A stretch of 64,000 nt of DNA from Cyanobacteria bacterium FACHB-471 (GTDB lineage: Bacteria > Cyanobacteriota > Cyanobacteriia > Elainellales > Elainellaceae): contig JACJOC010000093.1 of assembly GCA_014695345.1 (NCBI GenBank), positions 59,675 through 123,674 on the forward strand. Direction: 5' to 3'. Position numbers and translations under genes: made by a program. Every line of letters starts with the position of its first letter. Position 1 is the first letter of the stretch. The notes beneath the pieces were generated by a model. That model was not told where the DNA came from. It searched no databases and saw nothing but the letters and a program-made list of their open reading frames with translations. Below are positions 54,893-63,919 of the stretch, in pieces.

Positions 54893-56056
54893 ATGTCAAA
54901 GATCGAATATCTCAAAAGAGGCTTTCTTCTAGCCACGTTATTAGGCTTTTTAGGCTGTCAACCGACCAACACGGATCGAGTGAGTCAGCAGCCAAGTGAG
55001 AACACTAGCAGTGTTAACCAGACAGAGGACGAAGTTTCGCTAGATTGGTTCACCTCCTCGGCTCTAGAAGATACGGATATCATTTCTTCCTCGGAAGCAA
55101 AGCTATTCATTGAGAATGTTTACCAAACCCTCGATCGCGAAATCTTTGATCCCGCATTCAAGAAAGCAGAACGCGAGCAGCATTTGAGCGAACTGTTAGC
55201 CGAAGCTGAAGCCAAACCAAACTGGACTAGAGCAGAACTGGCTGCACGGATTAACGAACAGCTTAATCGACTGGCAGTTTCCCACGTACGACTGTTAGAT
55301 CCGACCGAAGGAGAACGGTTGTTTCGCATCTTCGAGCAAAAACCTTTACCAGATGCTGCTACCCCCGAGCCAAGCGTTTCAGCCGAGGTGAGGGGCAAAA
55401 TTGGAATTCTGCGAGTCAAAAGTTTTATCGTTCCCCTGATTACCAAGGCTCAATTGGACCAGGCAAAAGCTCAACTTGCTCAAGCCAAAGTGATTCTAAT
55501 TGACGTGCGTGGAAATGAAGGAGGCTACGGATCGAGCGTTAGCTATGCAGTTGAAGACATTGTTGGTGCTGACAAAGTGCTTTGGTGGGACAGAACCCGT
55601 GAAGGGTTACAGATGGAGGAACCTTATGTTTTTCGAGGCTACTTTGACGACGCGGACAATGTGGAAGCAGAAGCAGATATTGCTCTCGGAGAAGAACACC
55701 CTTACGTTGAGTGGCGCACTCGGCTAGAAGCTCAGCAAGATCCAAGACCGCACTTTGTTCTAATCGACGACCGCTGTGGTTCAGCCTGTGACTTGTTTGC
55801 AGGGGTCGTCAAAGATCACGGTTCTGCCAGGATATTGGGAGTTCGCACAATGGGCGCACTACTGGGAGGTGACGCTTTTAGGTTGAGATGGGAAGGCTTT
55901 GCGTTGATTGCTCCTACGGTTCAAGTCATCTCACCTAAAGGGCTGACAATTGAGGGGGTAGGAGTTCCACCAGACGTTGAGATTCCTGAATGTGCGAATG
56001 GCGGCAGTCAGTGCCTTGAGAGGGCTATTCAGATGATTCAAGCAGGTGCAGTGTAG
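54893..56056 (+). CDS. S41-type peptidase-like lipoprotein without PDZ domain
   Basis: A 387-residue exported protein. Its start RGFLLATLLGFLGC is a lipoprotein signal with lipobox LGFLGC (Cys about residue 22). A helical region (about 65-140) is followed by the S41 tail-protease domain: GKIGILRVKSFIVPL, VILIDVRGNEGGYG, and the nucleophile Ser in DDRCGSACDLFAGVVK, then ILGVRTMGALLGGD. CtpA-type proteases carry a PDZ domain before this; here there is no room for one. The catalytic Lys expected some 25 residues after Ser is uncertain (VVKDHG is nearer). It may be a specialised peptidase. Divergent AraC regulator upstream. Confidence 0.83.
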   Translation: MSKIEYLKRGFLLATLLGFLGCQPTNTDRVSQQPSENTSSVNQTEDEVSLDWFTSSALEDTDIISSSEAKLFIENVYQTLDREIFDPAFKKAEREQHLSELLAEAEAKPNWTRAELAARINEQLNRLAVSHVRLLDPTEGERLFRIFEQKPLPDAATPEPSVSAEVRGKIGILRVKSFIVPLITKAQLDQAKAQLAQAKVILIDVRGNEGGYGSSVSYAVEDIVGADKVLWWDRTREGLQMEEPYVFRGYFDDADNVEAEADIALGEEHPYVEWRTRLEAQQDPRPHFVLIDDRCGSACDLFAGVVKDHGSARILGVRTMGALLGGDAFRLRWEGFALIAPTVQVISPKGLTIEGVGVPPDVEIPECANGGSQCLERAIQMIQAGAV

Positions 56057-56082
56057 AAATTTTTGATGCTAAGGCAATGCTT

Positions 56083-56682
56083 TTAGTCTGCGATCGCCGC
56101 AAAATGCTTATCCACCAAATCTGGAATATCTTGCGGACGAATCCGAGAATAGCGAGTTTTGTCAGGCATGACGATATTTGGGCCAGCTTTACATTGCTTC
56201 ATGCAGCCCGTACCTTTGATGGTGACCTGATCTGCTAGGTCGCGATCGCTCAACGCTTGCTCTAGCGCTTGAGAAACCGCCCGACCACCCCGCTTACAGC
56301 AGTCTGACTTTTGACAAACGAGAATACAGGGATTTTTAGAGCTTGCAGTTGCAGATGGAGCAGGCGTTGAGGACTGAGAAACTGGAGCAGCAGATTGAAC
56401 GGGGGGAATGGCGATCGCAGCCTGACTAGGGGCTACAGGAACGACCTGATAAGCCTTGAGCTTAACGGTTCCCTCTTTGTAGTCCAGCTTCTGAATTCCA
56501 ATCACACGGATCCATTCACCTGGAGTTAGCGTTTTCGGTAGAGAAAATCGGATTTCTTTTGCCAGCTTGATCGGATATTCGCCCGTTGCTGTAGCTAGCC
56601 TGATTGCTTTTGGCTTGTAACCGTCTTTAAGAATCAAGCCTAAAAATCGTCCTTCTACCTGAAAATCTGCTGTTCTGCTCAT
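56083..56682 (-). CDS. Thioredoxin-like 2Fe-2S ferredoxin domain protein
   Basis: A 199-residue protein. The first 90 residues form a beta-rich domain (GRFLGLILKDGYKPKAIRLATATGEYPIKLAKEIRF), followed by a Pro/Ser/Ala linker. The C-terminal 85 residues are a thioredoxin-like 2Fe-2S domain: ILVCQKSDCCKRGG with the first Cys ligands and TGCMKQCKAGPNIVM with the last two. Similar proteins in cyanobacteria are annotated as (2Fe-2S) ferredoxin-domain proteins of unknown partner. ATG at 56682; it converges on the S41-like gene. Confidence 0.9.
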   Translation of the reverse strand: MSRTADFQVEGRFLGLILKDGYKPKAIRLATATGEYPIKLAKEIRFSLPKTLTPGEWIRVIGIQKLDYKEGTVKLKAYQVVPVAPSQAAIAIPPVQSAAPVSQSSTPAPSATASSKNPCILVCQKSDCCKRGGRAVSQALEQALSDRDLADQVTIKGTGCMKQCKAGPNIVMPDKTRYSRIRPQDIPDLVDKHFAAIAD

Positions 56683-56759
56683 AACTAACCTGATTTAATT
56701 CTTCTGTACGGAGCGAAGCAAGAAATGCTCAAACGCTGGATTCTTTCGTAGCCGCCGAC

Positions 56760-57002
56760 CTAGTATTGCCAGCAGCGCTCTAGCTGCCCAATTAGCTGAT
56801 GGCGAGAAGACGTGACCTGATAAATCACGCTCCAAAGCTGCAAAGCTGCAAGGGGAGTGTCAATTTTGGCTTGAAAGCTACCGTCGCCAAGACAGGTACA
56901 GGGAATGTCGAGTTCTTGAAGCCGGGCGTAAACCTGCCAGCGATCGCTTCGGGGAATAGAGACCAATTGTCCAGTTTCGGAATTAGGAGAAGATGAATTC
57001 AT
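56760..57002 (-). CDS. Asr1405/Asl0597-type small conserved protein
   Basis: An 80-residue soluble protein conserved in cyanobacteria. The core IPRSDRWQVYARLQELDIPCTCLGDGSFQAKIDTPLAALQLWSVIYQVTSSRHQLIGQLERCW matches the family I remember under this name. It has no known function. ATG at 57002. It lies about 80 bp upstream of the 2Fe-2S protein gene in the same direction, so they may be co-expressed. Confidence 0.82.
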   Translation of the reverse strand: MNSSSPNSETGQLVSIPRSDRWQVYARLQELDIPCTCLGDGSFQAKIDTPLAALQLWSVIYQVTSSRHQLIGQLERCWQY

Positions 57003-57354
57003 TGATTCTGATTCAAACTAAATGCAATAGATTCCTAGATAAATTTGCTCACAATAAACGGTCAGGCTAAGCTCAATAGCTCTGACAAAGGGTATTGGGG
57101 ATCAAGACCCTGGTTGAGTCAATACTTTGGTAATAAACGACTTCAGAAGTTTATGGATACTTTTCGGAAGTGCCTTGAGGGCAGTACGGACAAGGCTTGT
57201 CTCGTCCTTATCGGAACCAATCGAACTAATAATCATTTCTGATTGGAAGTATGAGAGACTCTAATGAAGTTTTCCTAAGGCTATTTATTGAGAATAATAT
57301 GCAACTACTGTTAACAAGATATGGCAAAAACTGACCTTTTGCAAACTTTTTGCA
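57003..57354. other. Intergenic region, nothing convincing
   Basis: About 350 bp between two minus-strand genes. A 65-codon plus-strand frame (57045-57242) exists, but it shows no family resemblance and has no ribosome site, so I leave it out. No RNA or terminator was recognised. Confidence 0.5.
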
Positions 57355-57831
57355 TTAAAGCCGGATGTTGTCGCTCTTGTTATCCTTACGGAATCGGCTA
57401 TTTTGAGGAAGTTGGCAATTCAGGAATTCAAGCAGATCAGCGACGGTATAGGGGTTAAAGTCCTCCAGGTGATCGCTGAGGTCAGCGCCAAAACAGTGCC
57501 AAAAGTCTTCGCACAGCCTGTTTTCCCAATCAAACCAGCAAACTTCTGTCCAGTGCAAATCAGCTTCCAGGCGATCGCTTGGAAGCACTCTAGCAATTCT
57601 CAGTCCAGAATATTTTTCTAAATAGCTGTAGGCAAAAGCCGCAACGGACGGAGCGATGCCGATGGGCTGATAGTAAGAGTTAAACCACTTATTCAAATTC
57701 GGAGCAGGACGACTGCGCAACATTCGGTTGACCTGTCGCCGCTGCTTAAAGTCAGGACTGAGTACATCGTAGGTTTGGAGACTGAGAAACGCATTCTTGA
57801 GCCTTTGCCAGATTGTCTTGAAGATGCTCAA
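57355..57831 (-). CDS. Hypothetical protein
   Basis: A 158-residue soluble protein that I do not recognise with certainty. It starts with a short basic/hydrophobic helix (SIFKTIWQRLKNAFLSL), is rich in Trp, Tyr and Phe in the middle (HWTEVCWFDWENRLCEDFWHCFGADLSDHLEDFNPYTVADLLEFL), and ends with a charged tail. The DLSDHLEDF...TVADLLEF pattern is faintly like acyl-carrier-type DUF1493 proteins, but this is a guess. Two Cys occur in the acidic middle. ATG at 57831. A long hairpin lies 64 bp upstream. Confidence 0.6.
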   Translation of the reverse strand: MSIFKTIWQRLKNAFLSLQTYDVLSPDFKQRRQVNRMLRSRPAPNLNKWFNSYYQPIGIAPSVAAFAYSYLEKYSGLRIARVLPSDRLEADLHWTEVCWFDWENRLCEDFWHCFGADLSDHLEDFNPYTVADLLEFLNCQLPQNSRFRKDNKSDNIRL

Positions 57832-57894
57832 CGCTCTGCCTCTTATCGAGTTTCCTCCAGTGTGCCCAACCCATCCCTAATTCTCAAATTCATT

Positions 57895-57943
57895 AACCTT
57901 TGTGTAAATGTGACTCCCCTGCACTCACATTTACACAAAGGTT
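57895..57943. repeat. Perfect 19-bp inverted repeat
   Basis: AACCTTTGTGTAAATGTGA (57895-57913) and its exact complement (57925-57943) enclose CTCCCCTGCAC. It lies in the gap between the agrE stop and the start of the hypothetical gene, both on the minus strand, so it can end agrE transcripts or mark the next promoter. Confidence 0.85.
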
Positions 57944-58008
57944 TTACAAACTGCATGAAGGCACCGTAGCTGTTGCGCCAGTGCCTTCACGCTAAATCAC
58001 CCTCAACA

Positions 58009-60114
58009 TCATGCAGCCTGATAAGGACTTGTCAGCTTGCTCAACTGCTGCACCAGCAGACTCAGGAATAAGCCTACATCTGTTACCACACCGACAGACT
58101 CAACGGAGCCGCGATCGCTCAGCTTTGTCACAACGGCTGGGTTGATGTCTACGCAAACCAGCTTGACTCCGGCAGGGGTCATGTTGCCTACACCGATCGA
58201 ATGCAGCATGGATGACAGCATCAAGATCAGGTCTGCCCCTTCGATCAGCCGAGCATAATCTGCCTGAGCTTCGAGCAAGTCCATTTTGGTATCGGGTAAC
58301 GGACCATCATCTCGGATAGAGCCTGCCAGAGAGAAGGGCACGCCTTTACGGACGCATTCGTAGAAGATGCCGTTGGTGAGAATGCCCTGTTCGACCGCCT
58401 GAGCAATGCTGCCACAGCGACGGATCGTATTAATCGCCTTAAGGTGATGACGGTGCCCGCCGCGCACAGAAACGCCTCGCTTCATGTCCATGCCTAACGA
58501 AGTGCCCATTAGCGACTGCTCAATATCGTGGACGGCGATCGCATTTCCACCCAGCAACGCCTGCACATAGCCCTCTCGAATCAGCCGAGATAAATGCTCC
58601 CCGCCGCCGGTATGAATGACCACAGGTCCCGCCGTAACCGCAACTTTGCCGCCCTGATCACGAATCTTACGCAGTTCCCAGGCGATTTGCTCGACCACTA
58701 GCTCTACTCGACGTTCGCTCGAAACGCCCGCTCCCATAAAGCTAAACTCTTGGGTAGCCCGCTGATCTCGCGATTCGGGTTTGCGAATTGTGCGAATGCC
58801 CTCTACCCCAACCACAACTTGATCTTCAAGCTGGAGATCGCGCAGCAGTTTGCAGCGGGCAACAAAACCTCCGGCAGTGGAAGTGATGGCGATCGCCCCA
58901 TCCATTCGCTGACCTTCTACCTTGACCCATTCCCCATTCACCCTCACCTCAGTGGGGTAAATCGTGGTGACATAAAAATCATCGGGAGCCACTCCCACCT
59001 GCGGCACAGCTTCCAAACGGACATCGCACGCCTCTTGAGGCAGCGTCAAAGCGCCAATGTCGATCAACTGAGACATGATTTTTTCCATCACGTCATGGCT
59101 GGGGGCAGACACCTTCACCTCCGCCGAGGAAGTGCTTTGCCGCTGTTCACCCAGGTCAAAATTTAACACCTGGAAACTACCGCCTCCTTCCACAACGAGA
59201 TCCAGGGCACGGTTAATTAAACCCGAATCGAGCAAATGTCCTTCCAGGCGAATCGTCCGGCTCTCAACCGCAGCGCTAGCATGAACCGCAGGCTCCACTG
59301 GCTCCGTCACCCGTAACGTCAAACATTTTGCGGCTCCACCTGCCTTCAGAAATTCGGTCAGGGGCGTTTCAAGCACCTCAAAGCCGACCTTTGCCAGACG
59401 ATCTTTCAGGGAATCGCTAGCGATGTTCATGACGATCGTGCGATCGATGTTGACCGCGTTGCAGGCGAAATTAACTGCGTCTGCTTCCTCAACGGCAATT
59501 CGTTTTGCCTCTGGCACTCGCATCTCAATCAAACGATTTGAGTAGGCATCAAAAGCAGGTGGATAATAGAGCAAATAGCCATCTGTAAGCGGGCAAAAGC
59601 AGGTATCAAGATGATAGAAGCGCTCGTCCATCAGCCGCAGCGATACCACTTCAATATCTAGCCACTTTGCCAGGTAAGGATGAGAATCCAACTCCGAGCG
59701 GAAGCCATAGCCAGCCCATAGCCAGCGCCCCTCGCGGTCAAGCAAAGCATCTCCAGCACCCTCAAACGGCAAGTCTTTGGGCAACTCGTGAACGGTATAT
59801 CCCTGTTCCTCAAACCACTGCTTAAAGAATGGCTCTTCGCCCTGACGCTCTTTGTGGAAGAAACGGCTCAGCACGACTGTATCACCCAAAACCAGTCCTG
59901 CGTTTGCCGTAAACACCATGTCAGGTACACCAATCTGCGGTTTGACCAGATCGACGGTGGCGTGCTGAGTCAGGACATTGTAAAGCTGCTGCCATTGTTC
60001 TAAGGCGCGATCGCGAGAGGACTTGTGAATATTCCCCTCCATCCAGGGGTTGATCACATAGTCCACCTCATAATGATGAGCCGAACACATGAGGAAACGA
60101 ATTGAGGAAGTCAT
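58009..60114 (-). CDS. agrE: Bifunctional arginine dihydrolase / ornithine cyclodeaminase (AgrE/ArgZ)
   Basis: Degrades arginine: the N-terminal domain makes ornithine, CO2 and ammonia, and in AgrE-type proteins the C-terminal domain turns ornithine into proline. The 701 residues match the known length. The N-domain is a guanidino-group-modifying fold. Asn71 (FTANAG), His168 (RFYHLD) and Cys264 (GAAKC) fall at the numbered positions reported for AgrE/ArgZ active sites. The C-domain (about 285-701, the TIGR00300-type region) has VEGGGSFQVLNFDLGE and the nucleotide-binding-like ADLILMLSSMLHSIGVGNM. It is central to cyanophycin and arginine use as a nitrogen buffer. ATG at 60114. The 1-kb neighbourhood holds no other arginine gene. 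Confidence 0.95.
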   Translation of the reverse strand: MTSSIRFLMCSAHHYEVDYVINPWMEGNIHKSSRDRALEQWQQLYNVLTQHATVDLVKPQIGVPDMVFTANAGLVLGDTVVLSRFFHKERQGEEPFFKQWFEEQGYTVHELPKDLPFEGAGDALLDREGRWLWAGYGFRSELDSHPYLAKWLDIEVVSLRLMDERFYHLDTCFCPLTDGYLLYYPPAFDAYSNRLIEMRVPEAKRIAVEEADAVNFACNAVNIDRTIVMNIASDSLKDRLAKVGFEVLETPLTEFLKAGGAAKCLTLRVTEPVEPAVHASAAVESRTIRLEGHLLDSGLINRALDLVVEGGGSFQVLNFDLGEQRQSTSSAEVKVSAPSHDVMEKIMSQLIDIGALTLPQEACDVRLEAVPQVGVAPDDFYVTTIYPTEVRVNGEWVKVEGQRMDGAIAITSTAGGFVARCKLLRDLQLEDQVVVGVEGIRTIRKPESRDQRATQEFSFMGAGVSSERRVELVVEQIAWELRKIRDQGGKVAVTAGPVVIHTGGGEHLSRLIREGYVQALLGGNAIAVHDIEQSLMGTSLGMDMKRGVSVRGGHRHHLKAINTIRRCGSIAQAVEQGILTNGIFYECVRKGVPFSLAGSIRDDGPLPDTKMDLLEAQADYARLIEGADLILMLSSMLHSIGVGNMTPAGVKLVCVDINPAVVTKLSDRGSVESVGVVTDVGLFLSLLVQQLSKLTSPYQAA

Positions 60115-60512
60115 AGGAAGTTGTAACGATAAAGAGCGGTTGATGCGAAAGCTTTTGGCTCTAAGTCCTGAGCCTGGAAATCTTGGTGAACAGTCAGAGC
60201 AAGCACCTCAGGATGGACCGGTGCCTCAACTCTCGTGCCGTTGAAATTAAAGCGAAACTAGCGAAGCTAACGTCAAGCGTTAGACTTAACGCTTTATTCT
60301 ATTACGCTATCCAAAATTGGTTTGGACTAGATGCTGCAGTTCAGGCAATTGTTGCGATTTCATAACCCAAATTATTTCTCACTGCCCTTGTCCTAAAAAT
60401 TAGAACAGATGTACTATAAATTAGCGATCAATTAGGAAGCAGCGAGGGCAGATTGCCGAATTAAACCAGCTCTCGATGTAACGGAAATTTACATTCAACC
60501 CGTGCTAGCAAT
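60115..60512. other. Intergenic region, possible decayed sequence
   Basis: About 400 bp that must hold the agrE promoter on the minus strand. It contains an AACG...CGTT-rich patch near 60262-60292 but no ORF that I support. It may include the eroded front of the Rpn-type gene that follows. Confidence 0.4.
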
Positions 60513-60698
60513 ATGTTTGAACTCAGTGAATTGAAACAAAATCGGTTCTACCAAAAAGTCTTGGCAGAACGGCAAGCAGAAAATCGTTTACAAGACAAAC
60601 TAGAAGCGGTTCCAATCATGCTTCAGCACGGCTTTACAGCAGAGGAAACCAGCTCAATTCTAGGGCTAACGCTGGAGCAAGTCTTCCAAGCCGCTTAA
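60513..60698 (+). pseudogene. C-terminal remnant of an Rpn/PD-(D/E)XK nuclease-type gene
   Basis: The 61 codons read MFELSELKQNRFYQKVLAERQAENRL, then EAVPIMLQHGFTAEETSSILGLTLEQVFQAA. Both parts match the ending of Rpn-family 'transposase-like' nucleases, very common in filamentous cyanobacteria: an LKQTRFYQEVxAE helix and a helix-turn-helix-like repeat. The nuclease domain of about 200 residues that should precede it is absent, and stops fill the upstream frame. It overlaps the thioredoxin-like gene end by four bases. It could also be a short independent protein. Confidence 0.65.
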
Positions 60699-61276
60699 AC
60701 GTAATAGCTGGGTGCTTTACCAAGTTTCCATTTAATGTTGCAGCCAATGCTAGGTTTTTGATCAGAATCGATGGGCTGGTTTGCTAACAATGCATCTAGG
60801 ACAGCGCGTAAATCACTCCCATCAGCAGGCTTACTATTCCCAGGGCGGCTGTCGTCTAGCTGACCCCGGTAAACCAGGTGGCGATCGCCATCAAACAAGA
60901 AAAAATCAGGCGTACAGGCCGCAGTGTAAGCTTTTGCCACCTCCTGGCTTTCGTCATAGCAAACCGGGAAAATAAAGCCCGACTCTGCGGCCATTGCTTT
61001 GAGATGCTTAGGAGAATCATTTGGATAATTCTCCACATCATTAGCGCTAATCGCAACGATGCCAACGTTTTTGTCCTGGTAGTCTTGCCCTAGCTTGCCA
61101 AGTTCTGCTTTGACGTGTTTAACAAACGGGCAGTGCTGACAGATAAACATAACCAGCAACGCTTGCTTACTTGCAAACGTTTCCAGTGAAATCGTTTCAC
61201 CCGACACCACATCTGGCAGTTGAAAAGCGGGGGCCAAAGTGCCCAGGCTCAGCATCGTTGAAGCCGTCATTGCCAT
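60695..61276 (-). CDS. Thioredoxin-fold redoxin protein (AhpC/TSA-like)
   Basis: A 193-residue peroxiredoxin-like protein. After an N-terminal APAFQLPDVVSGETISLETF comes LLVMFICQHCPFVKHVKAELG, with the redox C-x-x-C pair (CQHC, about residues 48-51). Then IVAISANDVENYPNDSPKHLKAMAAESGFIFPVCYDESQEVAKAYTAACTPDFFLFD shows the cis-Pro (TPDFF) and a third Cys. Related proteins are annotated as thioredoxin-family or alkyl hydroperoxide reductase-like. No signal peptide. ATG at 61276; aroC lies 22 bp upstream in the same direction, so co-transcription is likely. Confidence 0.9.
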   Translation of the reverse strand: MAMTASTMLSLGTLAPAFQLPDVVSGETISLETFASKQALLVMFICQHCPFVKHVKAELGKLGQDYQDKNVGIVAISANDVENYPNDSPKHLKAMAAESGFIFPVCYDESQEVAKAYTAACTPDFFLFDGDRHLVYRGQLDDSRPGNSKPADGSDLRAVLDALLANQPIDSDQKPSIGCNIKWKLGKAPSYYV

Positions 61277-61298
61277 CGGTCAGATCCTTGAAACGCTA

Positions 61299-62387
61299 CT
61301 ACAAAACTCCACACTGCCCCTGTTGGCGCAACAGATGGTCACACAGCACCAAGGCAACCATCGCTTCGACCATCGGCACAGCTCTAGGTAATACACAGGG
61401 ATCATGTCGCCCTTTTGCCGCCAAAAGGGTTTCTTCCCCGTCTGTCGTGACGGTGCGCTGCTCTTTACGAATCGTTGCGGTGGGCTTGAAGGCAACCCGC
61501 AAGATAATATTCTCCCCGTTAGAAATGCCGCCCTGAGTACCCCCAGAGCGATTTGTGCGAGTGCGAATCTGCCCGTCTTCGTCGGTGTAAAATTCGTCGT
61601 TGTGTTCGCTACCCGTCATCAGGGTTCCGGCAAATCCCGAACCGATTTCAAACCCTTTGCTAGCAGGCAGAGACATTACGCCTTTTGCTAAATCTGCCTC
61701 TAGCTTATCAAATACGGGCATTCCCAACCCTTTAGGAACATTGCGGGCAACACATTCAACGACACCACCAATCGAGTCGCCCGATCGCCCAATTTGCTCG
61801 ATCAGATCGATCATTCGTTCAGCACAGTCCTGATCAGGGCAGCGAACGATATTGCTTTCAACCTGCTCCAGCGTCACAGTGTCGGGATCAACGACTCCTT
61901 CTAAATCCTTGATCCGATTGACATAGCCAATGATCTCAACACCCGCGACCTGACGCAGAATTTTTTTGGCGATCGCCCCTGCCGCGACTCGCCCAATCGT
62001 TTCCCGCGCCGAAGATCGCCCACCGCCCTGCCAATTGCGAATCCCGTACTTTGCGTCATAGGTTGCGTCCGCATGAGACGGACGGTACTTCTGCGCCATT
62101 TCGTCGTAGTCCTGAGAACGCGCATCCTTATTGCGAACCAAGATGGCGATCGGCGTTCCCAGCGTTTTGCCCTCAAACACGCCCGATAAGATCTCGCAAG
62201 TGTCTGACTCTTTCCGAGGGGTCGTGATCTTGCTTTGACCAGGACGGCGACGATCCAGGTCAACCTGAATCTCCTCAGCAGAAATTTCCAGTCGCGGTGG
62301 GCAGCCATCTACCACGACACCCACGCCTCCCCCATGAGATTCCCCAAAGGACGTGACGCGAAACAGTTGACCAAAGGTGTTACCCAT
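61299..62387 (-). CDS. aroC: Chorismate synthase
   Basis: Last step of the shikimate pathway: converts EPSP to chorismate using reduced FMN. The 362 residues start with [30 protein letters not shown] (signature 1, catalytic His), followed by [14 protein letters not shown] and [20 protein letters not shown] (signature 2). The late block [19 protein letters not shown] and [19 protein letters not shown] (signature 3) complete the family. ATG at 62387. It lies between bactofilin (upstream) and the redoxin gene (downstream), all on the minus strand with short gaps. Confidence 0.97.
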   Translation of the reverse strand: MGNTFGQLFRVTSFGESHGGGVGVVVDGCPPRLEISAEEIQVDLDRRRPGQSKITTPRKESDTCEILSGVFEGKTLGTPIAILVRNKDARSQDYDEMAQKYRPSHADATYDAKYGIRNWQGGGRSSARETIGRVAAGAIAKKILRQVAGVEIIGYVNRIKDLEGVVDPDTVTLEQVESNIVRCPDQDCAERMIDLIEQIGRSGDSIGGVVECVARNVPKGLGMPVFDKLEADLAKGVMSLPASKGFEIGSGFAGTLMTGSEHNDEFYTDEDGQIRTRTNRSGGTQGGISNGENIILRVAFKPTATIRKEQRTVTTDGEETLLAAKGRHDPCVLPRAVPMVEAMVALVLCDHLLRQQGQCGVL

Positions 62388-62453
62388 AATTTGGGAAAGG
62401 ACAGTCGAAGAGTATACCGTCCTAACCTATCGAAAAATGAGTCCTGAACGCAA

Positions 62454-62852
62454 TTACTCTTCCTCTCGCCCCACCAACTCAGGGAATTTTTCTGCGCCGA
62501 CAGGCAATGCTTTGACATCGCTGGTAGCAATGTGCCCCACATAAAATGCGCCAGCCTCAATGTCGAGAGAGCTGGCGGTTACATCCCCTTCAAGTCGAGC
62601 AGTGCGGCTCAGCGTCAACCTGCCCTCTGCTACCACGTGGGCTTTAATCACCCCATGTACCACAATGTTATGCGCCCGCAATTCAGGACCTTCAACCAAG
62701 CCGGTTGAAGAAATTTCCATGTCGCCCCTGACTTCAACCGTGCCATGAATAATGCCATCCACGCGCAGATTTCCCTCTACATTCAAGTTGCCTTGAAACT
62801 CGCTCGTGGCGCTGATGTAGGTCAACGCATTCGCCCGCTTGCGCCTGAACAT
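62454..62852 (-). CDS. Bactofilin-family protein
   Basis: A 132-residue polymer-forming cytoskeletal protein. After a short basic tail comes the right-handed beta-helix of bactofilins, seen as repeats of about six residues: FQGNLNVEGNLRVDGIIHGTVEVRGDMEISSTGLVEGPELRAHNIVVHGVIKAHVVAEGRLTLSRTARLEGDVTA. The C-terminus is short and acidic. Bactofilins often scaffold M23 peptidases for local wall remodelling, and an M23 gene lies directly upstream, with 31 bp between and the same direction. ATG at 62852. Confidence 0.93.
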   Translation of the reverse strand: MFRRKRANALTYISATSEFQGNLNVEGNLRVDGIIHGTVEVRGDMEISSTGLVEGPELRAHNIVVHGVIKAHVVAEGRLTLSRTARLEGDVTASSLDIEAGAFYVGHIATSDVKALPVGAEKFPELVGREEE

Positions 62853-62883
62853 CGCTCTATCCCCAATGTAAATGTCAATGAGT

Positions 62884-63717
62884 TTAATCTAAGTAACCCT
62901 GGGGGTCTACCACTGTACCATTGCGGTAAACCGAGTAATGTAGATGCGGTCCACTAGAGCGGCCTGTGCTGCCTAAATATCCAACAATTTGGTCATTGTT
63001 GACCTGTGCTCCCTGAGACACCTCCAGTTTAGAAAGGTGGGCGTATATGGTGCGATAACCATACCCATGATTGACGACCACATGGTAGCCGTACCCTCCA
63101 GACCACTCTGCTTTCTCCACTGTTCCAGGCGCAGTGACGTGAACCGGAGAACCGTAAGCACCTGTAAAATCTAATCCCTGGTGAAACTCAAAGCTGCGTC
63201 GCCCAAACGGGTTTCGGCGCAGCCCAAATGGAGAAGAAATTTCAGTCGTAACTTTCAGAGGAATGCCTGTTGGACGAGCCGCTTCACGGAGCAAGGTATT
63301 TTCTAAAGCTGGCTCAATTTCTTGCTTCAAATCGGCGGAGAGAGCAGGCAGGCGGCTGTTTGCTGTCTCTAAAAGTTCTTCTGCCTCGACAGGCGTTCCA
63401 GTCCCCCCTTGTGGACTGGACTTCGGATCTGCTTCCGTTGGAGCGAACTCAGTGCGAGGCAAGCCTGCCCGTTCACGCAAGTTTTTTACTTCTGCATCTA
63501 ATGCGTTTAGCTGCTGTAGGACATCTGCGGCTTCTTCAGTCAGCATCAAATTGCGTTGGGAGTGGGAATACAGCGTCATGCCTACCCAAGCAATAGGGGT
63601 GACGATGGCGATCGCTAGCGGAACAATTACCGCCAACGGATGAAATGAGAAGGTAATGGGCGCTTTGTCGGTGCAGGATATTAGCACAACATAGCGTTTA
63701 GGTATACGACGCTTCAT
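62884..63717 (-). CDS. Membrane-anchored M23 metallopeptidase
   Basis: Cell-wall endopeptidase of 277 residues. A membrane anchor lies at about 27-48 (PLAVIVPLAIAIVTPIAWVGMTLY), then a coiled coil (about 60-85, EEAADVLQQLNALDAEVKNLRERAG). The M23 domain (about 165-277) has the zinc ligands in FEFHQGLDFTG (His, Asp) and PHLHYSVYRNG (His-Leu-His), with the VTAPGTVEKAEWSGGYGYHVVVNHG strand pair. This layout matches LmdC-type partners of bactofilin. It is the first gene of a likely unit with bactofilin, aroC and the redoxin gene. ATG at 63717. Confidence 0.93.
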   Translation of the reverse strand: MKRRIPKRYVVLISCTDKAPITFSFHPLAVIVPLAIAIVTPIAWVGMTLYSHSQRNLMLTEEAADVLQQLNALDAEVKNLRERAGLPRTEFAPTEADPKSSPQGGTGTPVEAEELLETANSRLPALSADLKQEIEPALENTLLREAARPTGIPLKVTTEISSPFGLRRNPFGRRSFEFHQGLDFTGAYGSPVHVTAPGTVEKAEWSGGYGYHVVVNHGYGYRTIYAHLSKLEVSQGAQVNNDQIVGYLGSTGRSSGPHLHYSVYRNGTVVDPQGYLD

Positions 63718-63871
63718 TCATTCTTTATCTTTGTCTTTGATCCCCGCAGTGGAGCATGACATACTCCGTCGCGAATGGTCAAGGGCGATCGCCAAAAACG
63801 CCGAAAACTGGTGATTTTGAGTGAAAACCAGAGCAATCATTAGTTTTCAGTCATCAGCCAGCCCCAATGCA

Positions 63872-63899
63872 AAAAGCGCCCCCTTTTGGGAGCGCTTTT
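63872..63899 (-). terminator. Intrinsic terminator of psbA
   Basis: On the minus strand AAAAGCGCTCCC and GGGGGCGCTTTT pair around AAAA, followed by TTTTTG in effect. It lies about 20 bp past the psbA stop. Confidence 0.85.
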
Positions 63900-63919
63900 G
63901 CTTGAGCTGTGACTAGAGT

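Noticed and set aside
57045..57242. A 65-codon plus-strand ORF in a gap
   Set aside because: No ribosome site, no recognisable family, unusual composition; it cannot be supported.
60183..60365. A 60-codon plus-strand ORF upstream of agrE
   Set aside because: No ribosome site or family likeness; it lies where the agrE promoter is expected.
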